Positions 41,101 to 53,439 of a stretch of DNA of 64,000 nucleotides are shown here, in pieces. Position numbers and translations under genes: made by a program. The stretch is taken from contig CM020501.1 in assembly GCA_009823395.1 (NCBI GenBank), positions 3,235,861 to 3,299,860 on the forward strand. The letters run 5' to 3'. The notes beneath the pieces were generated by a model that saw only the letters and a list, made by a program, of their open reading frames with translations, had not been told where the DNA came from and did not search any database. The DNA is from Thamnaconus septentrionalis. Its lineage: Eukaryota > Chordata > Actinopteri > Tetraodontiformes > Monacanthidae. The first letter of the stretch is position 1. Each line of letters starts with the position of its first letter.

Positions 41101-44100
41101 CGCTGCCACCACCACCAGGAGGCCAGCTGTCAGCCCTGTGTGGCAGCTGCCGGAGAAGAAGAAGTCCCAGTCTCCGCCTCCGCCGCCACCACTGCGCAGC
41201 GACAGCTTCGCCGCCACCAAGGTCTTCCCCTATTCCGAGGGGCCCGTTGGCCCAGCCAAGGTCAAAGGTCGCTCCTTGGAGAAGTCGTCCGACAGCCAGG
41301 GCTTCCTCCGGCCCCAGGGCTCCGCTCACCTCCACCCAGCCTTGGCTGCTGACAACGCCCACAGCCGGCTGCACCCGGGGAGGCTCTTCTCGCTCTCCAG
41401 CAATGACGTCCGACATTCCCACCACACGAAGGTGCCGCCGCACCAGCGACAGCACAGCGACGAGAGCGCCCACTACCTGCAGGTGCGCTCGGCGCCACCC
41501 GCCAAGACCCAGAGCGTGGGAAGCTACTACCGCAGCCTGCAGGACCTGCCCACCAACGCCTTCGGCCAGAAGCAGTTGCGGCACTCGACGGCGTCGGTGG
41601 CAGGCTTTGCTGCTAGCGCTAGCCTAGAGAATGGTGCCAGCAGTGGCCACAAGCGGTACTATGGCAGACTCCCAGCGCAGGGTGGCGAACTTCAGCCCCG
41701 ACCAGGCGCCAAAGCCGAGAAGTTTCAGTGGGCGAACAGCAGCGAGTCGGTCTACCAGAGCTGCCTGAAGGCCGGACACAAGGCCAAGTACTCGCTGCCG
41801 CCCTTTCAGGTGCCGTACCCTGCCGACAACCAAGAGCGCCGTTGCCCTCAGCTGGGGAACGGCCTGCAGTATGACCGCCAGGCTGCCGAGCAACCTGGCC
41901 GCAGCCACAGCCCAGAGGACGTGACAAGGAAAGTCAAAGGCGACACCGGCGAGGCCAAAAAGCAGCTAGGAGCGGCCCAGCAGGGCGGCGGCCCCCAGAG
42001 GCTCCAGGACCCCTGGGTGCCTCAAGAGGACCAGCGCATCTCCCCGCTCAAGACCCCGCTGCTGCACTCACTGTGCCAGGAGAGCAAGACGCTGGCCGAG
42101 AGGCAGGAGGTTGCTGATGCTGCTGCCGCCGCCAAGGCAGGCCGGCGCAGCGACCGCTACGCCACCACGCTACGCAACGAGATCCAGCAGAAGCGAGCCC
42201 AGCTGCAGAAGAGCCGCAGTGCCGCCACACTGACATGCGAGGGCGCCGAGGAGGACGAGGACGCGGAAGAGGAGGAGGGAGAAGGGTGGAGTTCAAAGGC
42301 AAAGACGTCCTCCGGCGTCTCTTCCTCCAATGCCTACAAGGACCACCTGAAAGAGATGCAGGCCCGTGTGCTGCAGGCCACCTCCTTCCAGAGGCGGGAT
42401 CTGGAGCCGCCCGCGCCCAGGGCCGGCAATGGGCGCGTTCGAGGGCGTAAGCGCCTCCCGCTGGCCAAGAGGACACACTCCTTCTCCGAGCCAGACAAAA
42501 TGGACAAGGTGGGGGTGGAGCTTCAGGGCGGCTCCCTGGGCGAGCGGAGGAAGTTCTTCGAAACCAGACCGGCTTTTCCAAGACCTGTCCTGAGGACCGG
42601 TGGGAACGGGAACGGCGAGCCCAGAGAGATGACGTCCGGCGCGGGGGGCAGGCAGGCGACCCTGCTGGAACAGCAGCAGCAGCAGCAGCAGAGGCTGGGC
42701 ACCTTCGCCGAGTACCAGGCCACCTGGAGCATGAAGCAGAAGAAGAAGACGTCGTCGGAGGCCAAAGCACAGGGGAGGTTCCACTCAGCCGAGAACATCC
42801 TGGACACCGACGGTGAGGAGAAGGCAGCGTGCGTGCACGAGAGGTCGCGGTCGTCGCCCTCGGCCGACTTCTACACAACGGTGAGTAGGACGACACAGCG
42901 GTCGAGCATCTTATTTGGATTTTTTTTTGTAATCCCCAAATCTGCTTCAGCAGAGTGTCCCGCCGCCGTGGAGGGATCAGCCCAGCCAGCAGGGCGGCAC
43001 CAGCTGCAGCAGCAGGTAAGCTCCAGTTTCACACCTGCAAGAGTGCGCATGTGTTTCAACAGCAGCAGAGGCTGTGACTTCTGGGAGCGAGGACGCCTCC
43101 CGGTGTCTCCTTTCAGCGTCAGAGATCCTTTTTTTCTGTGTCACGCCAGCTCTGTTTTTTTGTGTGGTGGGAGCTCATGTTTGTGTGAACAGTATGTCCC
43201 CTGGATTCCTGGAGCCAACTACACCCAGGGTTTACAAAACAAGACAAATCCAGGAGATAGAGCAGGTGGGGAGAGGCGGGGTGGTGGGTCAGGGGGATGT
43301 TACAGCTGCAGGGGAATCAGTGCTGTTAGCCTCCCATGTACACCACCACATTCTGGGCTGAATGGTGAAAAATAATCCAAACTGGATGGTGTCATGTGAA
43401 CGGGGCAACGTTACAATTAATACTTCACAGTTACCAACAAACTTCAGTTTGCTTAAATCTGCCTCATGGTATTTTTTCCCATGTTATACATATGAAGATG
43501 TTACACTAACTATACGTCCCATAATCACATACGTTTTTTCCTATCAAACAACAATCTTAATGGTATGCAATTTAGTTCTGGAAATGAACCCTTTGTGATG
43601 TCACAGAGATCACAAAACATCAGTAATAACTGTCTCCTGCAGGGTACTAGCCCCGCCCTCTGAGACCTCCTTGTCTTTGTCCCCTTCTAAACGTGTGGAG
43701 GCGGTAAACACAGGGCTAAACAGGCAGTGCCTGGAGCCTCAAAGCAGAAACTTATAAAGCGGAACTACAAAATCCAATAAAATGCTAAAAGTTTTATTAT
43801 TTTTTTATTTTGGACCCTCAGTGGGAAGCCTGAGGGCAGGTGGCAGCAGCAGGAGCAGGGTGACCACGCTCCAGAACCAGCCCCAAGTACAGAGGGCCCC
43901 GTCCCAGGGCCCGCTGACCACAGGACCAAACCAGACGCTGCTGGTTCCTGCCAGCACCTGGCTCCGCCTCCCCAAACCAATGGTCTCACACCGCCGCCCA
44001 GGTCCCACATAGAGACCATGCCCTTGTCCTCCTCCTCCTCCTCCTCACATGCCGAACCACAGCAAGATGGGACTCCTAGCGACGCCTCCACCACCCACGA

Positions 44101-46954
44101 CGCCCCTCGCCCTAGTAGCACAACATCGGCGGACACAGGAGGAGGAGGAGGAGGAGGCGGAGCCCAGAACGGCGAGGAGAGGGAGCGACCCGCGCTGCTC
44201 CTCCCGGTGGATCGCGCTCGGTCCCCCTCGCCGCAGTTTGCACCCCTACGACTGACGGACAAGCCGCCAGCCGCGTTCGTGCAGGGCGGCTCACCACTCA
44301 GGTAAGCAGCTTACGGGACGAGTGCCTTCAGGTCTAAGCTCCGCCCACCCGTTACATAAAGACCCGAGGCTTTGGATAACAAGTTCAGGAGTAAACAAGA
44401 GCGAAGATGTGAAGAGGACGAGCCCAGGATGTACAGTAGTTTTTTGTCATGTGACCTCTGACCCCCTATAGCCGTCCTCCAATCAGAAGCAGCACAACAC
44501 ACCACTGATGTTTGTGATGAAATTGTCTTTTCATATTCAGCCTTCTGCTCTGCATCACTAATAGGAAGGAATATTTATTTTTTAATCAACAATGATGATA
44601 TTAAAGAAAAGATAATCATAAATAAATTACACATACAATGATGTACTAAACCCATGAGGTTCTACGTCTATGAGGTACTAGATCCATGAGGTATTAGGTC
44701 CATGACGTGTAGTCTTGCATAGTTCATAGTCATTCAAAAATTATCTCACAACTTTCAAACTTTCACAACTTCATTTTAAAAATAAGCAGGACTTGAATAT
44801 GAAGAAAAAATGTCAGTTTATCCTATAAGTTTATTCCATGTTCTTCTAATTGTAAGTTGTTCGAATTAAAATACTTTTTTTTTTCTCTGAAGTTCAGACT
44901 AACATGTTCCACGTGTCCCTCCTGTCCAGGTCAGAGGACCTGCAGCCTCCAGCAGGGGTGGAACCCTCCTGCCCAGTAAAGAAGGTTCCCGTCCGGATTG
45001 TTCACTGCGAGAGTGGCATGGAGCGCGGGGGCGGGCCCTCCTACCTGCCACAGAGCGGCCACAACAGCTCCGCCCCCTCCGAGCCGCCGTGCCGCCTCTC
45101 CTCGGGCGAGTGTCCTGCCACCTCTCCGTTCTGCCCCTACAGCCGACCGGCCCCGGAGCCTGGCCCAGGGGGCGCTCTCCACTCCCGGGAGGACGCCAAG
45201 AGGGAGGAGCTGGCCCGGGACATCATGGGCCGGGATAAGACCCTGGTAGACATCCTGGACCAGAGTGGCCGCAGAACCACAATGGACCTGATGGAAGGGC
45301 TCTTCCCCACCGAGGAGCAGCTCCTGGAGGGGGCGCTGCAGCGCTGCAGGACCTCCTCCAGCTCTAGGGTGCCCCCCTCCTCTCCAAGGAGCACAGACAG
45401 GTGGGTGGACAGTGCTCTCTAGTGGTCGAAAATCTCATGACAGACATAAGGCTGCACATTCTCATATGGAATAGAATAGAATAGAATAGAATAGACTAGA
45501 ATAGAACAGAATAGAATATAATAGAATAGAAGGCATTTGTTAATCCAAAATTGGGGAAATTTGCATAATTACAGAAACAAAAAGTAGTGCAAAGAGGGAG
45601 ATGTTATATTTATTAAAAGAAATAAAAGAAATAAAAATAAAAGGAAAAACAAGAGTATTATTATTATTATTATTATTATTAGTAGTAGTAGTAGTAGTAG
45701 TAGCAGTTGTTATAGCAGTAGTACAATAGAATCAAGTTTATTGCCATTTGTACATGTTAAAAACAGGTTAAAAGAACTACACTCGAATTCCTGTGCATGT
45801 TTCTGAGTCAGTCGTAACAAAATTAGCAAACAGACTCTGCATTGGAGACATGCAGTTGTGAGGTGCAGGAGAAAGAAAAAATACACAGTCCAGCTCAGCA
45901 AAATACAGACACAAATGAAATACAGGCAATGATGAAGAACAGATAAATAGACAATGAACTGGGTTTGACCCAAAATGGTTACATAGACATTGCCCATAGG
46001 TAGTTTTCAGGTAGTGTGGTCTATTGCACATAAATTGTACAGCAGGGGTTGGTATTATTTCCAGTTGTTTGCTTTTGATTCTTTGTTTTCATCTTTGTCT
46101 GAGAGTTTAAAATCCAACTGGAAGGAGCAGCAGATTCTCCGTAGACAGACTTGCTTTTTTCGTCTGGGCAGGAGGGAGGACGAAGACGTCTCGTCCGTGT
46201 CAGCAGCAGCGTCCCTGGTGCCCAGCTCCTCCTACTACAGCACCTCAGCCCCCAAGGCAGAGCTCCTCATCAAAATGAAGGACATGCAGGAGCAGCTGGA
46301 GGAGCAGGAGTCTGAGGACGAGCTGGACGTCGACCTTGCCAGCAAGAAGGTGAGGAAATAAGGAGAAGACAAAACAAAACAAACACCTGCAGGGACGGTT
46401 GCAGGTTGACTTATCCTTCTTTTCTTTTTTTTTTTTTTACCTTGCTCCTCCCTGTCCTCCACATCCTTTTCAGCAAGAGCTGATCTCCAGCCTGGCGGCC
46501 AAGCTGGAGGTGCTGCGCGAGGCCCGCCACAGCCTGCAGGAGGACGTGGAAGACAACGAGGCGCTGGGCCGGCAGGTGGAGGCCACGGTGCAGCGCCGTG
46601 CCAGCCCAACCAGCTGGACAAGTTCCGCATGTTCGTGGGCGACCTGGACAAGGTGGTGAGCCTGCTGTTGTCTCTGTCGGGGCGGCTGGCCCGCGTGGAG
46701 AACGCCCTGAACAGCCTGGAGGAGGAGGCGCCGCCGGAGGAGAAGGTGAGCAGCCTTCCAATGATCTGTTGTGTGATTGGGATCAAGTTTTGTTTTTGCA
46801 ATGAATACATTCACCTTTACCAACAAAGCTGCTTAAATCTGCCCTGGGGTGTTTTTTTCCTACTTATGATGAGAAACTAAACTAGGAAGTCAAAATCCAG
46901 AAGCTACATGATATGATATGTTTAGAATGATATGATATGATATGATATGATATG

Positions 46955-46985
<31 letters not shown>

Positions 46986-47654
46986 TAAGATAAGAAAAGC
47001 TTTTATTGATCCCCCTTGGGAGAAATGTTGGGTTTACACAGCAGTACAGAGGAGTAAGTAGCAACATATAAAGTAGATAAGTAGAGCTCAGAGCTAAGGG
47101 AAAGACACTAAGAATACCATATACAGAGAGAAATTTGAAGTACTGTACACAAGGTAGCTAGTGTGACCACACCCCCTGGCAGGGTGCCGGCCCCGCCCCC
47201 CGAGACCTCCTTGTGTTTATCCCCTTTCTAAACATGCGTCAAGTCCAACAATTTCTCAGTTTAAGGTGGAGGCTGTAAACACCAGGCTAAACACACTGTG
47301 TCTGCAGAGCAGCAGTAGAAAAAAAACAGACAAAAAACCCAAAAGAAAACATCAATGCATTATCTCTCTCGTTATTTCTAGCGGACCCTGACCGAGAAGC
47401 GCAAGCTGCTGATGCGGCAGCACGAGGACGCCAAGGAGCTGAAGGAGAACCTGGACCGGCGCGAGCGGCTGGTCTCGGGCGTGATGGAGGCCCACCTTGA
47501 CGCCGAGAGCCTGGACGACTATCGCCACTTCGTCAAGATGAAGTCGGCGCTCATCATCGAGCAGCGCAAGTTGGAGGACAAGATCAAGCTGGGCGAGGAG
47601 CAGCTCAAGTGCCTGGTGGACAGCCTGCCGCTGGAGCAGCGGCCTCGGCTCTGA
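34154..47654 (+). CDS. shroom2: Shroom2 actin-binding, Rho-kinase-recruiting protein
   Basis: Shroom proteins bind F-actin through ASD1 and recruit Rho kinase through ASD2 to drive apical constriction. Exons: 34109-34366 (ATG at 34154), 34871-35019, 40568-40696, 40777-42880, about 42954-43015, 43822-44301, 44930-45400, 46172-46349, 46474-46745, 47382-47654. An N-terminal PDZ domain ([38 protein letters not shown]) is followed by [10 protein letters not shown]. The 2.1-kb exon has [17 protein letters not shown], the ASD1-like [38 protein letters not shown] and [29 protein letters not shown] is specific to Shroom2. ASD2 runs from [11 protein letters not shown] through [20 protein letters not shown] to [21 protein letters not shown] base is missing near 46599 inside ASD2, so the frame shifts between EATVQRR and [16 protein letters not shown]. 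Poly(A) signal at 48460-48465. Confidence 0.92.
35020..39431 (+). other. Large first intron of shroom2
   Basis: Holds a pyrimidine-rich CTTCTTCC tract (35800-35882), a (GT)n tract (38107-38143), dispersed-repeat copies and no supported coding exon. Its right edge is an alternative first exon. Confidence 0.5.
37480..37780. repeat. Dispersed repeat, copy 1 (shroom2 intron)
   Basis: Shares GCTTAAATCTGCC (37515-37527) at its left side and a TAAACAGAGGGCTAAA motif (about 37739-37754) at its right side with copies near 43.4-43.75 kb and 46.8-47.3 kb. No ORF. Confidence 0.6.
39432..39526 (+). CDS. shroom2: Alternative first coding exon of shroom2, lacking the PDZ domain
   Basis: ATG in good context (AAAATGG) opens 31 codons, [20 protein letters not shown] then [11 protein letters not shown], ending in phase 2 at ATG AG before GT. 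The PDZ exon at 35019 ends in the same phase, and both can join the exon at 40568 (AG + GAAGAATGATCC) to read [12 protein letters not shown]. This predicts a short isoform that starts here and skips the PDZ domain. The donor of this exon coincides with the first unit of a minisatellite. Confidence 0.6.
39519..40255 (+). repeat. 16-bp minisatellite, about 46 units, grown from a splice donor
   Basis: The unit TCCATGAGGTACTAGG (with A/G changes at the end) repeats from inside the last eight bases of the exon at 39432-39526 through the next 730 bases of intron. The first unit spans the exon end CTCCATGAG and the donor GTACTAG, so every unit copies the junction. Confidence 0.95.
43429..43755. repeat. 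Dispersed repeat, copy 2 (shroom2 intron)
   Basis: Starts with ACCAACAAACTTCAGTTTGC and GCTTAAATCTGCC; ends with CCCCGCCCTCTGAGACCTCC, GTAAACACAGGGCTAAACAG and GCCTGGAGCCTC. A TGATGTCACAGAG segment is shared with copy 1. Confidence 0.65.
44641..44706 (+). repeat. Outlying copies of the 16-bp minisatellite unit
   Basis: Four degenerate units (CCATGAGGTTCTACG, CTATGAGGTACTAGA and others) lie in a different shroom2 intron about 4.4 kb from the main array. Confidence 0.85.
45470..45530. repeat. (GAATA)n microsatellite
   Basis: Pentanucleotide tract followed by a TTAATCCAAAATTGGGGAAA segment of the kind found at the 3' end of fish retroposons. Confidence 0.8.
46797..47312. repeat. Dispersed repeat, copy 3, interrupted by another element
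   Basis: Left part ACCAACAAAGCTGCTTAAAT matches copy 2. Right part (CCCCGCCCCCCGAGACCTCC, then GTAAACACCAGGCTAAACAC) matches its end. Between them (about 46905-47150) lie ATGAT/AGATA tandem repeats and TTTTATTGATCCCCCTTGGG, the tail of a fish retroposon that inserted later. Confidence 0.65.
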
Positions 47655-49108
47655 GGTCCCCCCCGTCGAACTTCCTGGAGAAAAATAGTTCCTTTCTTTG
47701 GGAGAACCCGTCACTGGAATTCTTCTTTTCACAATCAGGATCATCTGAGTTTTTGGACACGAGAAAAGAGGAATAAAAACGCTGGGATTACCACGACATC
47801 TTGCACATGAAAGGTCAAATATCTTCCCAGACTGATGCTTTTATTTTGCCATTTGGAGCTGCGCTGGTCAAGTTCCCCTTTTGTGTAAAAGTAAAGAGAC
47901 GCTTATTGTAAGCCTGCGTCAGCCTATCAGAAAGAAGGGGGGGGGCTGTTATTTCTCTGGTTGTTGTACATATTTGAACTCTACCGCTCCCCAGAGGACG
48001 AGGCCCAGTGGTGACTCCAAGCAAAGCCACAATTTCCGACAAAACCAACCACCCTGTATGTCTGTCTATCATTTGTATTTTATTGTATCGTCACATTTAA
48101 GTTGAGCTGATTCACCCGCTGCTTGTGGCTGGGCTTGTAATTATCACCCGCTTTTTATTTTGAGAATTTTTAAGTATTATTTTCAAGTTATTTATTGTAG
48201 TCCCAATCACTGTTGAGGGCATCAGCGACCCCTCCCCCAGTAATTTATTCTGACTTCAAATGTATTATTTTCATTATTATCATCATTATTATTACTGTTA
48301 TTATTATATCATGAAACAAACAGATTGATTCCAAATATTCTAAGGTTTTTACAGTGTTATTCCAACAGGAAGTCCTTCACTCCACTTGGCTCTGTGATGT
48401 ATTTTGAATTGTGTTACTTTGCTGAGGACACTTAAAGTTTCCCACCCCGACCTTCAAACAATAAAACTGTCGATGCGAGTCGGCTGCTACTGCCTGCTTT
48501 GCATCAAATCAAACCCTCGTTGTCGCTGCTGATTGGTTGTCAGTAAAACCTGTGTGGAATGATTAACTTCAGCAGGAAGGAAAATTCATTCGTATTAGCC
48601 ACAGCAGTGGGCATTTCCTGTCACCGGGTTAATGATTAACATACCCTTTGAAAATCTCCCAGTGACGTCTCTGTTTGTTTATTATAATATTTCGTAGTCG
48701 TCCATCAGTGACGCAGCGAGTCTGCGTAAACATCACCCTGTACTTTTACGACTTTTTACGACAACAGGCTGCAGCTCCTGGAGTCGTTTCCTCCTGTGTC
48801 AAACGTGTTGCCAGTTGGGGGAAAAAGCAACTTTTGCAACTTTTATATTTTATTTCATTTTTTACCTGATTTGGAGTCACTGTAGAGTTTGTGGTTCGTG
48901 CTGCCGCCTCAGAGCGAGAAGGTTGTGGGTTCGATTCAGGGCCTGGGACCTTTCTGTGTGGAGTTTGCATGTTCTCCCTGTGTCTGCGTGGGTTCTGTCC
49001 GGGTTCTCCAGCTTCCTTCCAAGGTCCAAAAACATGCATGTGAGGTCAATTTGACCCTGAGCTCAGGAAGAAGCAGGCACTGAAAATGGATGGATAGATG
49101 GAGTCCGA

Positions 49109-49148
<40 letters not shown>

Positions 49149-49883
49149 ACAAACACACACATAAAAAACACATTTTTTGTTCGACTCCAAGTAGAATTGC
49201 GGGTGTCTTAAGTTTCCTGGAAACGGGCGTCTGGTCAATTGACGTCAATCATTTACAGATTTACAACGAGTAGGGGAAACTGTAACTTGAGGAGGATGAG
49301 GAAGTGTCGCTGCCCCAGTGAGGATAAACATCCGTCTACCTCGGAGCTGTAAGGAGGGATACGGCACACAGGTAGGTGACAGCGTTGTATCTTCTTTTTT
49401 TTTGTGCGTTTGTACATTTGTTGTTTAGGAATCGGAAATGTACACAAGACAATGACGTTTTAGAACGGTATACCATAAGAATATCATTGTTAGAAGGTCT
49501 TGTTCTTGGTGGGGGTTTTTTACGCTGCCTTGCGAGGGAAAATAGGGAAATAGGCACTGTTTTTTTTAGCAGTTCACTGAAGGTTAGCCTCTTTGGATTT
49601 CGCTAATATCAGATTTCTCTACTTTTCCCCCTATTTTCTATCATGTCTAGGAAATTACTTACTGAAATTATTGAATTGAATTGTGCCCACAAAGCCGCGA
49701 CGCAGTCAAAACAGCTCCGCGACACACTTTTGGGTCACAACCAACCAGTTGAGAAACACTTATTTAAAATGTTTATGTGTCTGTTAAAGCAGAAAACTGT
49801 AATGATTGTTGCTGCTTGTTTGCTCCAATTCTGGACCAGTTTCTTAGTTGCTAAAAACATGTTTAGCACCAAACTGGGATTTG

Positions 49884-49921
<38 letters not shown>

Positions 49922-50056
49922 TATATATGTATAATTTCCTTGTGCGTTTTCCAGGGTTGATTACCACAGCACAGTGACAGAGGAGCCTCTCAGATCTGAT
50001 CCTCGGTTATGTTTTCCTGCTGAGACTTCCCGTCCTGCCCTTCGTGGGGGCGAGCA
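47655..50056. other. shroom2 3' UTR and spacer to the claudin gene
   Basis: The shroom2 3' UTR ends at AATAAA 48460-48465. The rest holds a V-SINE-like element, (CA)n tracts at 49110-49160 and 49891-49918, and a probable non-coding 5' exon of the claudin gene that begins after TTTTCCAG near 49955. Confidence 0.5.
48870..49105 (+). mobile_element. tRNA-derived V-SINE-like element
   Basis: A pol III B-box-like GGTTCGATTC lies at about 48928-48937. The conserved core of this fish SINE family follows (TGTGTGGAGTTTGCATGTTC, TGCGTGGGTTCTGTCCGGGT, CCAAAAACATGCATG), then a GGATGGATAGATGG tail. The 5' tRNA head is truncated. Confidence 0.7.
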
Positions 50057-50782
50057 ATGGCCTACCTGGCTCACAGCGCCCACGCCCAGATGGGCGCCCT
50101 GCCGCTGGGCTGCGTAGGCTGGACGCTGACCTGCATGTCCCTGGGCCTCATCCAGTGGCGTGTGTGGCTGGTGGAGGGCAGCCAGGTCGTTGACTCAGGC
50201 GTGGCCTGGGTGGGTCTGTGGCGGGCGTGCTTCCACAGCCACGCCCTGGCGAACCCGGGCTTCCTGCACTGCGGTTCCATCAGCCTGCTGGGGAACTATG
50301 CGCCGCCGGAGATCGCCGCCGGCCAGGTGCTCATGGTCCTGGCAGCGGTGGGCGGGCTTCTGGTGAACGCAGGCGGGGTCTACGCGGTGAGGAACGCCTA
50401 CTTCGGGGTGGAGAGGACGTTGCTGGTGCGCCGGGCGTTCCATGGCACCGGCGCACTGTCCCTGCTGGCCGCCGCCGCCTCCTCCGTGCCGCTGCTGTGG
50501 AACCTGGGTTCGGTGGTGACCAATCAAACCATCAGCTTCCCGCCGGATTTTGGCCTGCCGCCGGCGCCCCTCTCGCAGTACGTGGGTGGTGGCATCGGGG
50601 TGGGGCTGGTGGGCACCGCCCTGATGGTCGTCTACGGGATTGTCTTCTGCTGCTACCGGCTGCCGGCCGAGATCCATCGCAGGGTTCGGGTGCCCGGTGG
50701 GCAGGGGGCGCCGTGGAGCACCACGGGGAATGAGAACCTGGCGTTTGAGTCAGACGAGCACATGCACTCGCCTCGTCTGTGA
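50057..50782 (+). CDS. cldn34: Claudin-34-like tight-junction membrane protein
   Basis: Claudins are four-pass proteins that form paracellular strands. Intronless 241-residue ORF starting MAYLAHSAHAQMGALPLGC. TM1 runs from GCVGWTLTCMSLGLIQW. The claudin signature W-x-GLW-C-C in loop 1 is present as AWVGLWRAC with a second Cys at GFLHC. TM2 is around VLMVLAAVGGLLVNAGGVYA, TM3 around [19 protein letters not shown] and TM4 around VGTALMVVYGIVFCCY. An N-glycosylation sequon (NQT) sits in loop 2. The position just downstream of shroom2 matches the human SHROOM2-CLDN34 pair at Xp22, which supports the assignment. A typical C-terminal YV PDZ ligand is absent (ends SPRL). Poly(A) signal AATAAA at 50847-50852. 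Confidence 0.82.
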   Translation: MAYLAHSAHAQMGALPLGCVGWTLTCMSLGLIQWRVWLVEGSQVVDSGVAWVGLWRACFHSHALANPGFLHCGSISLLGNYAPPEIAAGQVLMVLAAVGGLLVNAGGVYAVRNAYFGVERTLLVRRAFHGTGALSLLAAAASSVPLLWNLGSVVTNQTISFPPDFGLPPAPLSQYVGGGIGVGLVGTALMVVYGIVFCCYRLPAEIHRRVRVPGGQGAPWSTTGNENLAFESDEHMHSPRL

Positions 50783-52209
50783 TCTTCTTTTTCTTCAATG
50801 CAACGTTTATCTCCCTGAAGTGCTGCATGCCATTTATGGACTTTTGAATAAAATAAAAACCATGCAAGTACAGAACGAGACCCTAAAGATGATTATTTTA
50901 AATATTTTATTCAAAAAAAGCAGAAATATCATCTCCAGAATTTCAAACCATCTGTATCAATGTTTCTCCGGCGATAAAAACTACACACAAGTCCCTTAAA
51001 ACGGCGACGCTCAGCTTGACAAGGACCCAGATCAGGAGGTTTGACACATTTCTTGTCACACTTTTGTGTATTATTCCTTATTTTTAAAGAGTCTTTTCTT
51101 AGATGGATGCAGCGACAGAAAACATCCTGTGTGGCAGTAGAGAGCTGGTGAGGTGCCAAACAGCCGCTGCTTATGTCTCTCTTCTCCCATTTAATCCCTC
51201 CAAGTCTGGGCAATAATCTTCATGCAGTACACAGATTAGCAGTCCACAACCCGCTCTACATTAGGTTAGAATAACAGATGACCTCCCCATCGTTGTCATC
51301 ATCCAAACACTCTAGTAATACACAATACAACATATACAAGAAAAGCACAAGTATCAGAATGTCTTAAAAACCTCGATCTTTTTTGAGCAATTCAGTGAGT
51401 CAAACTAATGAAAACATTTCAATCGCAACAATCCAGTTTGCTTCTAACATACTAAGATAAAAAATAAACTCCGTATGTGTTAAAAATTCAAATAACAAAA
51501 AAAGAAAATGCCTGAAATATTCCTCAGAAAGTAAAGTTGGGAGTCCTGACATGATGTCCTGAAACTAATGTAATTATAACTTAATACATAGTTAAAACAC
51601 TTGTTTTAACAAGAGGGAACATTGCACCCAGATAGTTTTAATTTTTCATCCCCCAATCTCCTGCACAGCTTGTGTCATTTCAATCAACCTTATTAGTTAT
51701 TAAACTAAAGGCTTTTCTTTTAGAACCAATTTCTTAAACATCTCCTGTTTAAATTTAATTTGTTCATCTACCGTTACCTTCAAAATTGTGGAATTCTTAA
51801 AACATTTGAGTATGCAAAAAAGAGATGGAAGATGAACAAGTACGCCTCCCAGTGTTTTCCTATGATGGCTGTTAGAAAAAACACAAAACAGTCAGCGACG
51901 TGGAGCGTCTCCTTGGTGTCACTGACCTACTGAAGGGACGTCAGTATCTCTCAGAGACCCTCCACATGATCCACAATGGTTTTTTTGGGAGCCATCCTAC
52001 CTGTCGCCCACGGCAGTGTCGGGCGTAAACAACGTTCGCCCTACTCTCAACAATGGAAGCCCTGATAGAGTCACTTAATGATCCAGATGGTTTGAAATGA
52101 GAACAATGACAAAAATTACATTACATACATTTCAAAATAAAATACAAAATAAGAAACTGAAAAAAGGAGGGGGAAAAAATAATAAAGATTTAGAAATATT
52201 GAGGAGGTT
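50783..52209 (-). other. Convergent 3' ends of the claudin gene and sumo1
   Basis: A plus-strand poly(A) signal at 50847-50852 and a minus-strand one at 50906-50911 lie only about 55 bases apart. Most of this AT-rich stretch is therefore probably the 1.3-kb 3' UTR of sumo1. Confidence 0.55.

Positions 52210-53439
<1,230 letters not shown>

Noticed and set aside
43193..43265. Possible shroom2 exon ([20 protein letters not shown])
   Set aside because: Its inclusion breaks the phase into the next exon at 43822, whereas direct joining of 43015 to 43822 keeps it.
48920..48945. tRNA gene
   Set aside because: Only a B-box-like sequence is present and no cloverleaf can be drawn; it belongs to a SINE.
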